Assembly: GCF_016583785.1 (NCBI RefSeq)
Contig: NZ_NRRU01000022.1
Coordinates: 1-57,436, forward strand
Reading direction: 5' to 3'
DNA from: Rubrivivax gelatinosus
Lineage (GTDB): Bacteria; Pseudomonadota; Gammaproteobacteria; Burkholderiales; Burkholderiaceae_C
Length of the DNA stretch: 57,436 bases
The notes beneath the pieces were generated by a model, which saw nothing but the letters and a program-made list of their open reading frames with translations, had not been told where the DNA came from and ran no database searches. The first letter of the stretch is position 1, and every line of letters begins with the position of its first letter. The translations under genes were made by a program, and so were the position numbers. This document shows, piece by piece, positions 1 to 8,876 of the stretch.

Positions 1-2
1 TC

Positions 3-1445
3 GTCGGCAGCATCGCCGGGCTGGGCCTGCTGATCGTGGCGCGAGGCCTGCTGCACCGGCTGGACGCGGCCTGGGCGGCGGCGCTGCTGCTGTCGGTGCT
101 GGCGACGGTGCTGGCCTGGCCCAAGGGCATCGCGCTGGACGAGGCGCTGCTGCTGGGCTCGCTGGCGACGCTGCTCGTGATCTCGCGCCGCCAGTTCGAC
201 CGCCGCTCGTCGCTGTTCGCCGAGCGCCTGGAGCCCGAGTGGCTGCTGGCGCTGGGCGGCGTCATCGCCGGCTGCATCGGCATCCTGTTCTTCGCCTACC
301 AGGAGGTGAACTACGCCAACCGGCTGTGGTGGCAGTTCGAGTTCGACGCCCAGGCGCCGCGCTCGCTGCGCGCACTGCTGGCGGTGACGCTGGCCTGCCT
401 GGGATTCTCGGCCTGGCAACTGCTGCGGCCCACGGCCGGCGAGGCGGCGCGGCCAACCCCGGCCGAGCTGGAACGCGCCGCCGCGATCAGCCGCGACAGC
501 CCCTCGGCCATCTCGCAGTTCGCGCTGACCGGCGACAAACACCTGATGTTCTCGGCGTCGGGGCGCAGCTTCCTGATGTTCGGCAAGCAGGCGCGCTCGT
601 GGATCGCGCTGGACGGGCCCTTCGGCGACGCCGCCGAGGCGCCCGAGCTGGTGTGGCGTTTCGTCGAGACCGCCGGCGCGCACGGCGGCCGCGCCGCCTT
701 CTACCAGGTGCGCCCGGCCTCGCTGCCGATGTACCTGGACTGCGGGCTGCAGGCCTTCAAGCTGGGCGAGTACGCGAGCGTGCCGCTGCACGACTTCAAC
801 CTGCGAGGCGTCAAACGCGCCGACCTGCGATCGGCCATCAACCGGGCGCAGCGCGAGGGCCTGGCTTTCGAGGTGCTGGACGGCGCGGCGGTGGCGCACG
901 AGATCGACGCGCTGCGCGCCGTGTCAGACGCCTGGCTGGCGGAGCAGCGCACGCGCGAGAAAGGCTTTTCGGTGGGCAGTTTCGACCCCGAATGGCTGCA
1001 GCGCACGCCGGTGGCCGTGGTGCGGCGCGAAGGCGCGATCGTCGCCTTCGCCAACCTGCTGGTGACCGCGCGGCGCGAAGATGCCACGATCGACCTGATG
1101 CGCCACCGGCCCGACGCCCCGCCCGGCACCATGGACTACCTGTTCGCCCAGCTGATGCTGCACCTGCAGGCCGAGGGCTTCGCGCGTTTCGGCCTGGGCA
1201 TGGCGCCGATGGCCGGCATGGCCGAGCGCCGGCGCGCGCCGCGCTGGCAGCGTGTCGGCCGGCTGCTGTTCGAACACGGCGAGCGCTTCTACAACTTCCG
1301 CGGCCTGTTCCGCTTCAAGGACAAGTTCGCCCCGGAGTGGGAAGCGCGTTATCTGGTGGCGCCGGGCGGGCTGGCGCCGGTGTTCGTGATGATCGACGTG
1401 GCGGCGCTGATCGGCGGCGGCGCCAAGGGTGTGCTGACGAAATGA
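3..1445 (+). CDS. mprF: Lysylphosphatidylglycerol synthase/flippase, C-terminal part (5' truncated by window)
   Basis: The reading frame is open from the first bases of the window, so the gene starts upstream; the internal GTG at 36 is not a convincing start. The visible 480 residues begin with hydrophobic membrane segments (about residues 1-130), the end of the flippase/transmembrane part. A soluble DUF2156-type aminoacyl-tRNA-dependent phosphatidylglycerol lysyltransferase domain follows (about 155-465; SPSAISQFALTGDKHLMF and RSWIALDGPFGD segments are typical). The family adds lysine to membrane phosphatidylglycerol and flips the product, giving resistance to cationic peptides and acid. It lies 7 bp upstream of an AcvB-like gene, the same pairing as lpiA-acvB in Agrobacterium, which supports the LpiA branch. 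Whether the missing N-terminus is complete cannot be seen. Confidence 0.9.
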   Translation, partial: VGSIAGLGLLIVARGLLHRLDAAWAAALLLSVLATVLAWPKGIALDEALLLGSLATLLVISRRQFDRRSSLFAERLEPEWLLALGGVIAGCIGILFFAYQEVNYANRLWWQFEFDAQAPRSLRALLAVTLACLGFSAWQLLRPTAGEAARPTPAELERAAAISRDSPSAISQFALTGDKHLMFSASGRSFLMFGKQARSWIALDGPFGDAAEAPELVWRFVETAGAHGGRAAFYQVRPASLPMYLDCGLQAFKLGEYASVPLHDFNLRGVKRADLRSAINRAQREGLAFEVLDGAAVAHEIDALRAVSDAWLAEQRTREKGFSVGSFDPEWLQRTPVAVVRREGAIVAFANLLVTARREDATIDLMRHRPDAPPGTMDYLFAQLMLHLQAEGFARFGLGMAPMAGMAERRRAPRWQRVGRLLFEHGERFYNFRGLFRFKDKFAPEWEARYLVAPGGLAPVFVMIDVAALIGGGAKGVLTK

Positions 1446-1452
1446 GGACGGG

Positions 1453-2877
1453 ATGTTGCGCAAGCTGATCACGACGCTGGCCACGGCGCTGGCCCTGGGT
1501 GCAGGCGCCGCCCGCGCCCAGGCACCGGGCGAAGCGCAGATCGTCGCCCACGGCCTGTTCGCCCAGGTGGCGGTGTACCAGCCGCGCGGCGGCGTGCAGC
1601 AGGTGGTGCTGCTGCTGTCCGACGACGACGGCCCGGGCGAGGCCGAGCGCACGCAGGCGCGTGCGCTGGCAGCCCAGGGCGCGCTGGTGGCGGTGGTCGA
1701 CACGCCGGCCTTCGTCGCCCGGCTGGACGCCGAAGGTGCCACCTGCGGCTACCCCGCCGGCGCCTTCGAGAACCTGTCGCGCCACCTGCAGGCCTTCTTC
1801 AAGCTGCCCGGCGGCGTGCGCAAGCCGCTGCTGTTGGGGCGCGGCGCCGGTGGCGCGCTGGCCTACGCGATGCTGGCGCAGGCCGACAGCGGCACCTTCG
1901 GCGGCGCGCTGTCGCAGGACTTCTGCCCGCAGCTGCCGTTTCGCCAGCCGCTGTGCGCGGCGCACGCGCTGCCGGCGTCACGGCCGGCCTCGGTGCCCTC
2001 GGTCTTCGACCCCACGCTGCGCGGCCAGCCGCTGCCGGCTGGCAGCAGCCGGCTGGCGCCGGCCGCGCGCCTGCCCGCGCCCTGGCTGGTGCTGCAGACC
2101 GAGGCCGCGCCGGCCTGCGCCGCCGGCAGCGCCCAGGCCTTCGTCGGCCGGGTGCAGGAAGGGCAGTGGCGCCGCCTGGCACCGGGCGACACCGCGCTGG
2201 CGTCGGCGCTGCAGCAGGGCTACACGCAGCTGGCGGCGCACAACGCAGCGCCGCCGGCCGCTCCGGCGAGCCTGGCCGACCTGCCCGTCGTCGAGGTGCC
2301 CAGCAGCGTCGCCGGCCAGCGCTACGCGGTGCTGGTCAGCGGCGACGGTGGCTGGGCCGCGATCGACAAGGCGATCGCCGGCGCGCTGGCGGCACGCGGC
2401 ATCCCGGTCGCCGGCTTCGACTCGCTGCGCTACTTCTGGAGCGCACGCACGCCCGAGGGGCTGGCGGCGGACCTGGACCGCATGGTGCGTTTCTACGGCG
2501 CGCGCTGGGGCCGCAGCCAGCTGCTGCTGATCGGCTTCTCGCAAGGTGCCGACGTGCTGCCCTTCGCCTTCAACCGCATGGACCCGGACAGCCGCGGCCG
2601 CACCCGGCTCACGGTGCTGCTGAGCCCGGGGCAGAAAGCCTCGTTCGAGTTCAAGGTGACGAACTGGCTCGGCCCCGGCGGCACGCTGCCGGTGCTGCCC
2701 GAAGCGCAGAAGCTGGACCCGGCGACGACGCTGTGCGTGCACGGCCGCGACGATGAAGAGTCGCTGTGCCCGAGCCTGGCGCGCGGCGGCGTGCCGGTGC
2801 TGACGCGCAGCGGCGGCCACCACTTCGACGGCCGCTACGAGGCGCTGGTCGAGCAGATCCTCTCGAACCTGCGCTGA
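1453..2877 (+). CDS. acvB: AcvB/VirJ-family periplasmic lysyl-PG hydrolase
   Basis: The 474-residue protein starts with a signal peptide (MLRKLITTLATALALGAGAARA). Two alpha/beta-hydrolase-like halves follow: an N-terminal one with a GRGAGGALA segment near residue 135, and a C-terminal VirJ domain. The C-terminal domain carries the nucleophile elbow GFSQGAD near residue 363 and a late His in GGHHFDG near residue 457. The VLVSGDGGWAAIDK segment is characteristic of VirJ/AcvB. In Agrobacterium AcvB is a periplasmic hydrolase of lysyl-phosphatidylglycerol, and its gene follows lpiA. Here the ATG lies only 7 bp after the mprF stop, so the synthase and the hydrolase are probably translated from one mRNA to balance membrane charge. 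Confidence 0.88.
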   Translation: MLRKLITTLATALALGAGAARAQAPGEAQIVAHGLFAQVAVYQPRGGVQQVVLLLSDDDGPGEAERTQARALAAQGALVAVVDTPAFVARLDAEGATCGYPAGAFENLSRHLQAFFKLPGGVRKPLLLGRGAGGALAYAMLAQADSGTFGGALSQDFCPQLPFRQPLCAAHALPASRPASVPSVFDPTLRGQPLPAGSSRLAPAARLPAPWLVLQTEAAPACAAGSAQAFVGRVQEGQWRRLAPGDTALASALQQGYTQLAAHNAAPPAAPASLADLPVVEVPSSVAGQRYAVLVSGDGGWAAIDKAIAGALAARGIPVAGFDSLRYFWSARTPEGLAADLDRMVRFYGARWGRSQLLLIGFSQGADVLPFAFNRMDPDSRGRTRLTVLLSPGQKASFEFKVTNWLGPGGTLPVLPEAQKLDPATTLCVHGRDDEESLCPSLARGGVPVLTRSGGHHFDGRYEALVEQILSNLR

Positions 2878-2979
2878 CGCGGCCAGGTCGCTTCGACGGC
2901 GCATCGGCCCGGCCACTGCGTTTATAGGGACGGAGGCCGGTTTGCCGGGTGGCCGCTTCCGGACACCAAGGAAGCTGCC

Positions 2980-3831
2980 ATGACGATTCTTCCCCTCTGC
3001 CGCATCGGTGCCCTTGGTCTTGCGCTGGTCGCGAGCCCTGTCGCTCGCGCCGACCTCGCCGCCCTGTCCAGCATTTCCGGGCTGCGCATGAGCCTGACGG
3101 ACCTCGACCTGGCCGACGGCGTCGCCCCCGCGCTGACGACGTTCGCCAGTTCAGGCTCGGGTGGCTCGGCGCTGGTGATGGTGGGCCGTGGCGAATCGGT
3201 CGGCTATTTCGGCAGCGCCGAGCCGTTCGGCCCGGGCGCGGTGACGCGGGACAGCGGCCCCGGCCACGTGGAGACCTTCATCTCCGGCGACGGCGGGCTC
3301 GAGGGCACCAGCCTCGGCGTTTCGGGCACGATCAGCTCGGAAGGAGCGCCGATGCCCGTCTACGCCTACGGCGCCGCCATTGCGCCGGATTTCTGGCTGC
3401 AACTGGCGGTCACGCGCAACACCCAGCTGACACTCTCGTTCGACGCCGAGAACTGGGTGCAAGGCTCGGGCGTGCCGATCGCCGACTATTCCGAGTGGGG
3501 CTACGCGTCCGCCTGGGTGGACCTGTATATCCAGCAGGATGACTGGGAGGCGGGCCGGCGCGAGTACTGGGGCTATGCGACCACGGCGCCGGGATATCCA
3601 CAACGGGTGGTCGAGCACGTCGTGCTGTCGCTGCGCAGCTTCGACCAGCCCACCACGGTGCTGCTCGCCATGTCGACCAGCATCTCGCTGAGTGCGGGCA
3701 ACGTCCCACAGATCCCGGAGCCTCCGATCTGGGCGCTGTTCGCCGCCGGCTTCGTCGTGCTGTCCGGGCGCAGGCGCCAGCTCCGCGCTCAGCAGTTGCA
3801 GCCGGCCGTGCCGCAACGGCACCAGACCTAG
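2980..3831 (+). CDS. PEP-CTERM sorting-domain exported protein
   Basis: The 283-residue protein has a signal peptide (cleavage after about residue 24, SPVARA-DLAAL). Its body is Gly/Ser-rich and predicted beta-structured, with no domain I recognise. Near residue 246 comes PEPPIWALFAAGFVVLSGRRRQ: the PEP motif, a membrane helix and an Arg cluster that define PEP-CTERM substrates of exosortase. Unusually, about 20 further residues follow the Arg cluster. Such proteins are normally exported and processed in organisms making exopolysaccharide. An AAGGAAG element precedes the ATG. Its TAG stop overlaps the stop of the convergent lipoprotein gene in a shared CTAG at 3828-3831. Confidence 0.8.
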   Translation: MTILPLCRIGALGLALVASPVARADLAALSSISGLRMSLTDLDLADGVAPALTTFASSGSGGSALVMVGRGESVGYFGSAEPFGPGAVTRDSGPGHVETFISGDGGLEGTSLGVSGTISSEGAPMPVYAYGAAIAPDFWLQLAVTRNTQLTLSFDAENWVQGSGVPIADYSEWGYASAWVDLYIQQDDWEAGRREYWGYATTAPGYPQRVVEHVVLSLRSFDQPTTVLLAMSTSISLSAGNVPQIPEPPIWALFAAGFVVLSGRRRQLRAQQLQPAVPQRHQT

Positions 3832-5786
3832 GGCCCGGGCGGCGCGACGAAGAAACCGTCCAGCGCCACGCTGCGATCGGCCACCAATCCGCCGGTGCCC
3901 AGTTCCGTCAACACGGTCCCGGTCAGCCGCACCTGGCGCTCGCCGGCGCCGTCGGGGGCGTCGACGGTGATGCCGGTGCAGCCGCTGCCGCGGCATTCGT
4001 AGCGCGGGCCGCCGAAGGCGTCGAAGAAGGCATAGGCGATCGCACCCCCGGGCGCGACTGCGACCACCACGCTGTTGCCGCTGGCGTAGCTGCCGGCGCC
4101 GTCGCTGAGCAGGTTGGCGATGCCGAGCACCAGGTTGCCGTCGGCGTCCGTGCCGGTGGTCCGCAGCTGGAAGCCCTGCGTGTCCGCCGGCTCGCAGACC
4201 GCGATGCCCGCCGCCTGGTCGCTGGGCGTCGCGATCACCGTCGGCGCCCCGCCGGCACACGCCACCGGCAGCAGCGGCAGCGCGTTCGGGTCCTCGAGGT
4301 GGTAGCCGGTCAGGTCGGCCTGCAGCGTGATCGCCTCGGTGCCGGACAAGGACCCGTCGGGCAGCACCGCGGCGAGTTGCGCGCCGTCGAAACGTATCGG
4401 TCGCAGCACCACCGGCAACCCCAGGCTCTCGTCGACCGTCGCCGCCCCCAGCGTGATGCCGGCGCAGCCGCCATCGCGGCACTGGTAGCGGGCGGTTGCC
4501 GCGCCGGAGTCGGGATCGCTCGTGTAGACCAGCGCCCGCACGACGGCGTCGCCCTGGACCACGACCTCGAGCGAGGGCCCGCCGGCGCCGTCGCCGAAGG
4601 TGTAGACCCGGCGCGTCGCGCCGCTGGGCTGGCTCTGGCCCGCGGCGCCGAGGCCGAAGTCGTCCGGCGTCGCGCAATAGCCCTCGGCGCTGCCGGCGGC
4701 GGCGGCGATCAGGTAGTAGCGGTTGGCGCTGCACGGCAGCCCCGGCAGCTCGATGCCGGCGGCGCCGCTGCGCACGCTGCCGACCAGAGTGCGGGTGCCG
4801 GCGGCACCGCCGAGCACCGTGCCGTCGAAGGCGAGCGCGACGGAGCCGTCGCCCGCCGGCGCGCCGATCGCGACACCGGCGCAGCCGGCTGCGGAACAGG
4901 CTGCGGCCTCGCCTTCGGCGCTGACGAACCGCAGCTCGAGCAGCGTGGCGTCGCGCAGGCGCAGCGTCAGCGTGTCGCCGTGGCGGTTGGCGAAACCGAG
5001 CACACGCACGCTGGCGTCGTCCGCGTCGGCCTGGTTCGTCTTCGTGAACGGGCAGAACGCGTCCTCGGCCGCCGCGCTGCGCACCAGGACCTGCTCGTCG
5101 CGGCAGCGCCCGGACTCCTGGGCCAGCGCCGAGACGACGGCGTGGTAGTCGCCGACGCGTGCGACCAGCGCGCGCAGCGCGTCGTACATCGGGTCGCCCT
5201 CGACCCGGTCGAACGGCGTCGTGACGAAGTCGCCGACCGCGGACAGCTCGAAGCCGAACTCGCGCTGCAGGTAGCGGCGCACGCGCAGCTGGGCAGTGGC
5301 GACGGCCGCGGCGTCGGCCTGGGTGAAGCCGCCCCGGTTTCCGAGCGCGGCGAAGTACGCGCCGGGCTCCTGGCCCAGCAGCTGGGCGACGAGCAGCGTC
5401 GTCAGCGGCGTGAGATTGGCGACGCCGGGGCCGGTGGCGACCGAGTACAGCCCGTAATCCGACGACGCGGCGCTGTCGCTCAGCAGGTAGGGGCCGCTCA
5501 GCTGGTCCAGGCTGGCGAGGTAGTCGCCGCCGTCCACCGAGGCGAAACGGCCTTCGGCGGTGCGCGCGGTGCCGACATTGCCCTTGACGGTGATCTGCAG
5601 GCCGCCGACGACGGTGGGCGTGCTGCCGTCGGTGACGCGGCCCGACAGCGTCGGCCGGTCGGCGCCGGCAGGCGGGGCCTCGGCATCGCCTTCACTGCCG
5701 CCGCCGCAGCCCGACAGCAGGCCGGCCAGGATCGCGGCGAGCGCCGCGGCGCGGCTCCAGAGGGGAAAAGCGCCCGAGGTGTTCAT
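3828..5786 (-). CDS. Repeat-containing lipoprotein, partner of the upstream TonB receptor
   Basis: The start chosen at 5786 gives a 652-residue protein with a lipoprotein signal peptide ending LAGLLSGCGGGS. A short carboxypeptidase-regulatory-like beta segment follows (LSGRVTDGS...). After a helical region (about 120-250) there are three spaced modules, each with a Cys pair in a C-x4-GC-x-G-I/V context near residues 295, 435 and 597. These look like a 140-160-residue internal repeat with one disulphide each. I do not recognise the family. The gene begins 50 bp after the TonB receptor stop on the same strand, so it is probably co-transcribed and may be a surface-exposed substrate-binding partner; that role is inference. 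The frame also runs open upstream into the receptor gene, but without a plausible signal sequence. Confidence 0.7.
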   Translation of the reverse strand: MNTSGAFPLWSRAAALAAILAGLLSGCGGGSEGDAEAPPAGADRPTLSGRVTDGSTPTVVGGLQITVKGNVGTARTAEGRFASVDGGDYLASLDQLSGPYLLSDSAASSDYGLYSVATGPGVANLTPLTTLLVAQLLGQEPGAYFAALGNRGGFTQADAAAVATAQLRVRRYLQREFGFELSAVGDFVTTPFDRVEGDPMYDALRALVARVGDYHAVVSALAQESGRCRDEQVLVRSAAAEDAFCPFTKTNQADADDASVRVLGFANRHGDTLTLRLRDATLLELRFVSAEGEAAACSAAGCAGVAIGAPAGDGSVALAFDGTVLGGAAGTRTLVGSVRSGAAGIELPGLPCSANRYYLIAAAAGSAEGYCATPDDFGLGAAGQSQPSGATRRVYTFGDGAGGPSLEVVVQGDAVVRALVYTSDPDSGAATARYQCRDGGCAGITLGAATVDESLGLPVVLRPIRFDGAQLAAVLPDGSLSGTEAITLQADLTGYHLEDPNALPLLPVACAGGAPTVIATPSDQAAGIAVCEPADTQGFQLRTTGTDADGNLVLGIANLLSDGAGSYASGNSVVVAVAPGGAIAYAFFDAFGGPRYECRGSGCTGITVDAPDGAGERQVRLTGTVLTELGTGGLVADRSVALDGFFVAPPGP

Positions 5787-5836
5787 CCTTGTCTTCCGTT
5801 CAGGGCTGGCCCGGCAGCGGCGCTTCGGCGCCGGGT

Positions 5837-8602
5837 TCACGGGTTCGCTCCCAGATCCCAGGCGAGGCCGACGAAGACGCCGCGCGGCGCGCCGGGCGCG
5901 ACCATGGAGGTGTTCTGCCACTCGCTGGAGTTGTAGTTCCAGCCGCTCGGGCCGACGGCGCCGTTGCTGCCGGGCGCGAACGGGTTCACGCCCAGGCGGC
6001 CGGCGCTGAAGTACTCGCGGTCGAACAGGTTGGTCACCTGCACGAAGGCGCTGACGCCCTTGGCCAGCTCGACGCTGGCGTCGAGATTGAAGATCGCGAA
6101 GCCCGGCACCTTGCCCGAGGTCGTGAACGGCCGGCCGATGCGCACCGGCAGCTGGCTGAAGCCGCCGAACTCGCAGCCGCCGGCCTGGCTGCAGTAATAA
6201 CGCCCGGTCTCCTGGTCGCTGCCCGCGGCCTGGTGCAGGTTGTTCTCGTTGCCGCGCATGTACGACATCGAGCGCGCCATCATCGTCAGGCCCAGCTTCA
6301 CCGCCGGCAGCGGGCGCCAGCCCATGCGCAGGTTCAGCGCGTGCGCCGGGATGCCGGGCAGGCGCGCGCCGGGGTCGACGCGGATCATCCGGTAAGTGCC
6401 GTAGCCGCGGTTGAGCTCGGCGTTGGGCGACGGCAGCACGTCCTGGCCGATGACCTGGGTGTCGCCGACGTAGGCCGAGTTCTGGTCGAAGTCGGCGCTG
6501 CTGTTGTGCGGGCTCAGCATGTAGAAGCGCGACTGGAACGTGGCGTCGGTGAACGAGTAGCTGGCGCTCAGGTCCACCGGCCCCATGCGGCCTTCCACGC
6601 CGAACTCCAGCCCCCGGCGGCGGGTCTTGCCGATCGTGTCGAAGTAGCTGCGCCCGTCGCCGACGCCGACGAAGTAGATGTCGTCGCTGAGGTCGGTGCG
6701 GAACAGGCTCAGGTTCCACTTCCAGTCGGCCGACAGGCTCTGGCGCCAGCCGATCTCGCCCGAGGTGGCGCGGATCTGCGGCAGGTAGGGGTCGGACGAC
6801 AGGCTGGTCGGCATGTTGCAGCCCGGCCCGACCAGGCTGCGCGGCGCCGTGCCCAGGCTGGGAACGCCCGGCACACGCGGCACCGGCGTCGGGTCGAAGG
6901 CGCAGCCGAGCTCGACGACCGAGGGCGTGCGCGCGCCGCGGCTGAGGTTGCCGAACAGGTTCGTCATCGGCGTCGGCCGCCAGTTGGCGCCGAGCGAGGG
7001 GTTGAACGAGCGGTAGGCGAAAGACTCTTCGGAGCGCGTGCGCCGGAAGACCTGGCCGTCGGTGTACTCGGGGGCGCGGAACTCGCGCAGCTCGTGCAGC
7101 GGCACCTGGCCGGCCGTCGTGCGCGTCAGCAGCTCGTTGTCGACGCGCGTGTGGTTGTAGCGCGCGGCCGCGGTCAACGAGACGCTGGCCACCGGCGTCC
7201 AGGTCTCCTGCAGGTACAGGCTGCGGGTCGTCGACGTGCCGTGGAAGTTGTTGCCCGGCACGTCGTGCTCGGCGGCGTAGTAGTCGGGGTCGATCTCGTC
7301 GGGGGCCAGGTAGACGCGGTGCGAGGCGTCGATCAGGCCCAGGCGCTGGAACATGTCGTAGCGCGTGCGCGAGCGGTCGATCGAGACGCCGGCCATGAAC
7401 GCGTGCTGCTCCAGGTTCCAGTTGAACTGCAGCGAGGCGCCGTCGCTGCGCTGGTCGAGGTCGGTGCGCGTGATCTGGCCGATCGGCGTGCCTTCGACGA
7501 CACCGGGCCCGGTGTAGCCGCCGCCGCGCGTGGCGCCGTTGCGCGCCGTGCCGTCGGGGCTGATGTCGCGGTCGCCGAAGTCCTCGAAGTCGGCGTAGAT
7601 GTCGCCGTTGACGCCGCGGCGGCGGCTGTCGCGGTGGTAGATCTGGCCGGTGAGGTTGGCGCGTTCGGACAGGTCGAACTGGCCGCCGACCGAAAACTGC
7701 AGCACGCGGTTGCGGCTTTCGTCGGGCGAGGTGAAGACCGCGTCAGGGTTCTGGCGGTAGAGCTGGATGGGCAGCAGCCCGTTGCCGACGAGCCGGTTGC
7801 TGGCGTAGAGCACGCTGGCGTAGGCCGAGGCGCGCTCGCCGTGCCAGTCGGCGCGGCCGAAGGCCTGCTCGACCCGCGACGGCGAGTTGTCGCGCCAGCC
7901 GTCCTCGTCGAAACGGGTGAGCGCGAAGAAGCCGCCGAGCGTGCCGTCGTTGGCGCCGCCGGCTAGCTGCAGCTGGCGCCGGCCCCAGCTGCCGCCGAGC
8001 AGCTGGCCTTCGACCCCCGGCGACGAAAAGCCGGTGCGGCTGCGCACCGACAGCGCGCCGCCCAGCGTGTTCAGACCGAACAGCGGGTTGGAGCCGGGAA
8101 AGAGGTCGAAGCGCTCGACCGCGTTCAGCGGGATCAGGTCCCAGTTGACGACGTCGCCGAAGGGTTCATTGACGCGCACGCCGTCGAAGAACACCGACAG
8201 CCCCTGCGGCGTGCCCACCTGCGGGCTGGCGGTGAAGCCGCGGTAGTTGACGTCGAGCTGGAACGGGTTGCCCTGGTAGTCGTTGACGCTGACACCCTGC
8301 AGGTGCGAGTTCATGTAGTCGCCCAGGTTCAGCGCGCGCGAGGCCTTGATGTCGCGCCGGCCGGCGCTCTGCAGGTTCGCGGGGATCTGCTCGGGCGACA
8401 GCATCAGCCCCGGCACCGGCCCGACGTCGATCGGACGCCGGCCCGTGATCGTGATGCGCTCTGGCGCCGCCTCGGGCTCGGCTGCCGGCTCCTGGCCGGA
8501 CGCGGCGGTGCAGACGAAGGCCGCGCCGATGGCGGCGACCTCGAGCGTCTTGCGACGGCCCGAAGACGCTGGCCGCGAAACCCTGGCGAGATGACGAAGC
8601 AC
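5837..8602 (-). CDS. TonB-dependent outer-membrane receptor
   Basis: The GTG start at 8602 is preferred because a GGGAGG ribosome site sits 7 bp upstream and a signal peptide follows (ending near CTAASGQEP). The product is 921 residues. The plug domain lies at about 60-180 (QGVSVNDYQGNP, FFDGVRVNEPFGD, LFGLNTLGGALSVRSR). A long beta-barrel rich in alternating aromatic residues runs to FVGLAWDL near the C-terminus. Receptors of this class import siderophores, haem, cobalamin, metals or carbohydrates with TonB-ExbBD energy; the substrate cannot be read from the sequence. There is no riboswitch or FecA-type signalling extension. The neighbouring lipoprotein (50 bp downstream) and the divergent sensor kinase gene may belong to the same system. 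Confidence 0.88.
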   Translation of the reverse strand: MLRHLARVSRPASSGRRKTLEVAAIGAAFVCTAASGQEPAAEPEAAPERITITGRRPIDVGPVPGLMLSPEQIPANLQSAGRRDIKASRALNLGDYMNSHLQGVSVNDYQGNPFQLDVNYRGFTASPQVGTPQGLSVFFDGVRVNEPFGDVVNWDLIPLNAVERFDLFPGSNPLFGLNTLGGALSVRSRTGFSSPGVEGQLLGGSWGRRQLQLAGGANDGTLGGFFALTRFDEDGWRDNSPSRVEQAFGRADWHGERASAYASVLYASNRLVGNGLLPIQLYRQNPDAVFTSPDESRNRVLQFSVGGQFDLSERANLTGQIYHRDSRRRGVNGDIYADFEDFGDRDISPDGTARNGATRGGGYTGPGVVEGTPIGQITRTDLDQRSDGASLQFNWNLEQHAFMAGVSIDRSRTRYDMFQRLGLIDASHRVYLAPDEIDPDYYAAEHDVPGNNFHGTSTTRSLYLQETWTPVASVSLTAAARYNHTRVDNELLTRTTAGQVPLHELREFRAPEYTDGQVFRRTRSEESFAYRSFNPSLGANWRPTPMTNLFGNLSRGARTPSVVELGCAFDPTPVPRVPGVPSLGTAPRSLVGPGCNMPTSLSSDPYLPQIRATSGEIGWRQSLSADWKWNLSLFRTDLSDDIYFVGVGDGRSYFDTIGKTRRRGLEFGVEGRMGPVDLSASYSFTDATFQSRFYMLSPHNSSADFDQNSAYVGDTQVIGQDVLPSPNAELNRGYGTYRMIRVDPGARLPGIPAHALNLRMGWRPLPAVKLGLTMMARSMSYMRGNENNLHQAAGSDQETGRYYCSQAGGCEFGGFSQLPVRIGRPFTTSGKVPGFAIFNLDASVELAKGVSAFVQVTNLFDREYFSAGRLGVNPFAPGSNGAVGPSGWNYNSSEWQNTSMVAPGAPRGVFVGLAWDLGANP

Positions 8603-8876
8603 CGGAAGGCCTCCCTCGAACCCGGCCCCGCGCCGATGACGATGCAGCCCTGGCCGAGGACCGCAGCACCGGCCGGTCGAGCACGGATGGCCGCGACCAT
8701 AGGCAGCCGGCGTCACCTCCTCAACGGAAAACTTCCCGGGCGTGACCCGAGCCAACACGGCGTGACCCGGGTTGACCGCCGACCGCTCCGGCCTGCCACC
8801 CGGAGCGGGCCGGCCGCAAGGCGGGCGCGCTTGGCTACGATGCGGGCCGGGACCTGCCCTGCCCCCGGACCCGACG
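8603..8876. promoter_or_regulatory. Divergent intergenic region with 20-bp-spaced direct repeat
   Basis: This region separates the TonB receptor (minus) from the sensor kinase (plus). It contains two exact copies of CGTGACCCG, at 8741-8749 and 8761-8769, 20 bp apart, or about two helical turns on one face. This is a plausible operator, but its regulator is unknown. I found no convincing sigma-70 boxes and no cobalamin riboswitch. Confidence 0.35.

Noticed and set aside
4299..7966. Very long open frames opposite the lipoprotein and TonB receptor genes
   Set aside because: They are antisense shadows of high-GC coding sequence: low-complexity Arg/Ala/Val composition, no ribosome sites, and clear families on the other strand.
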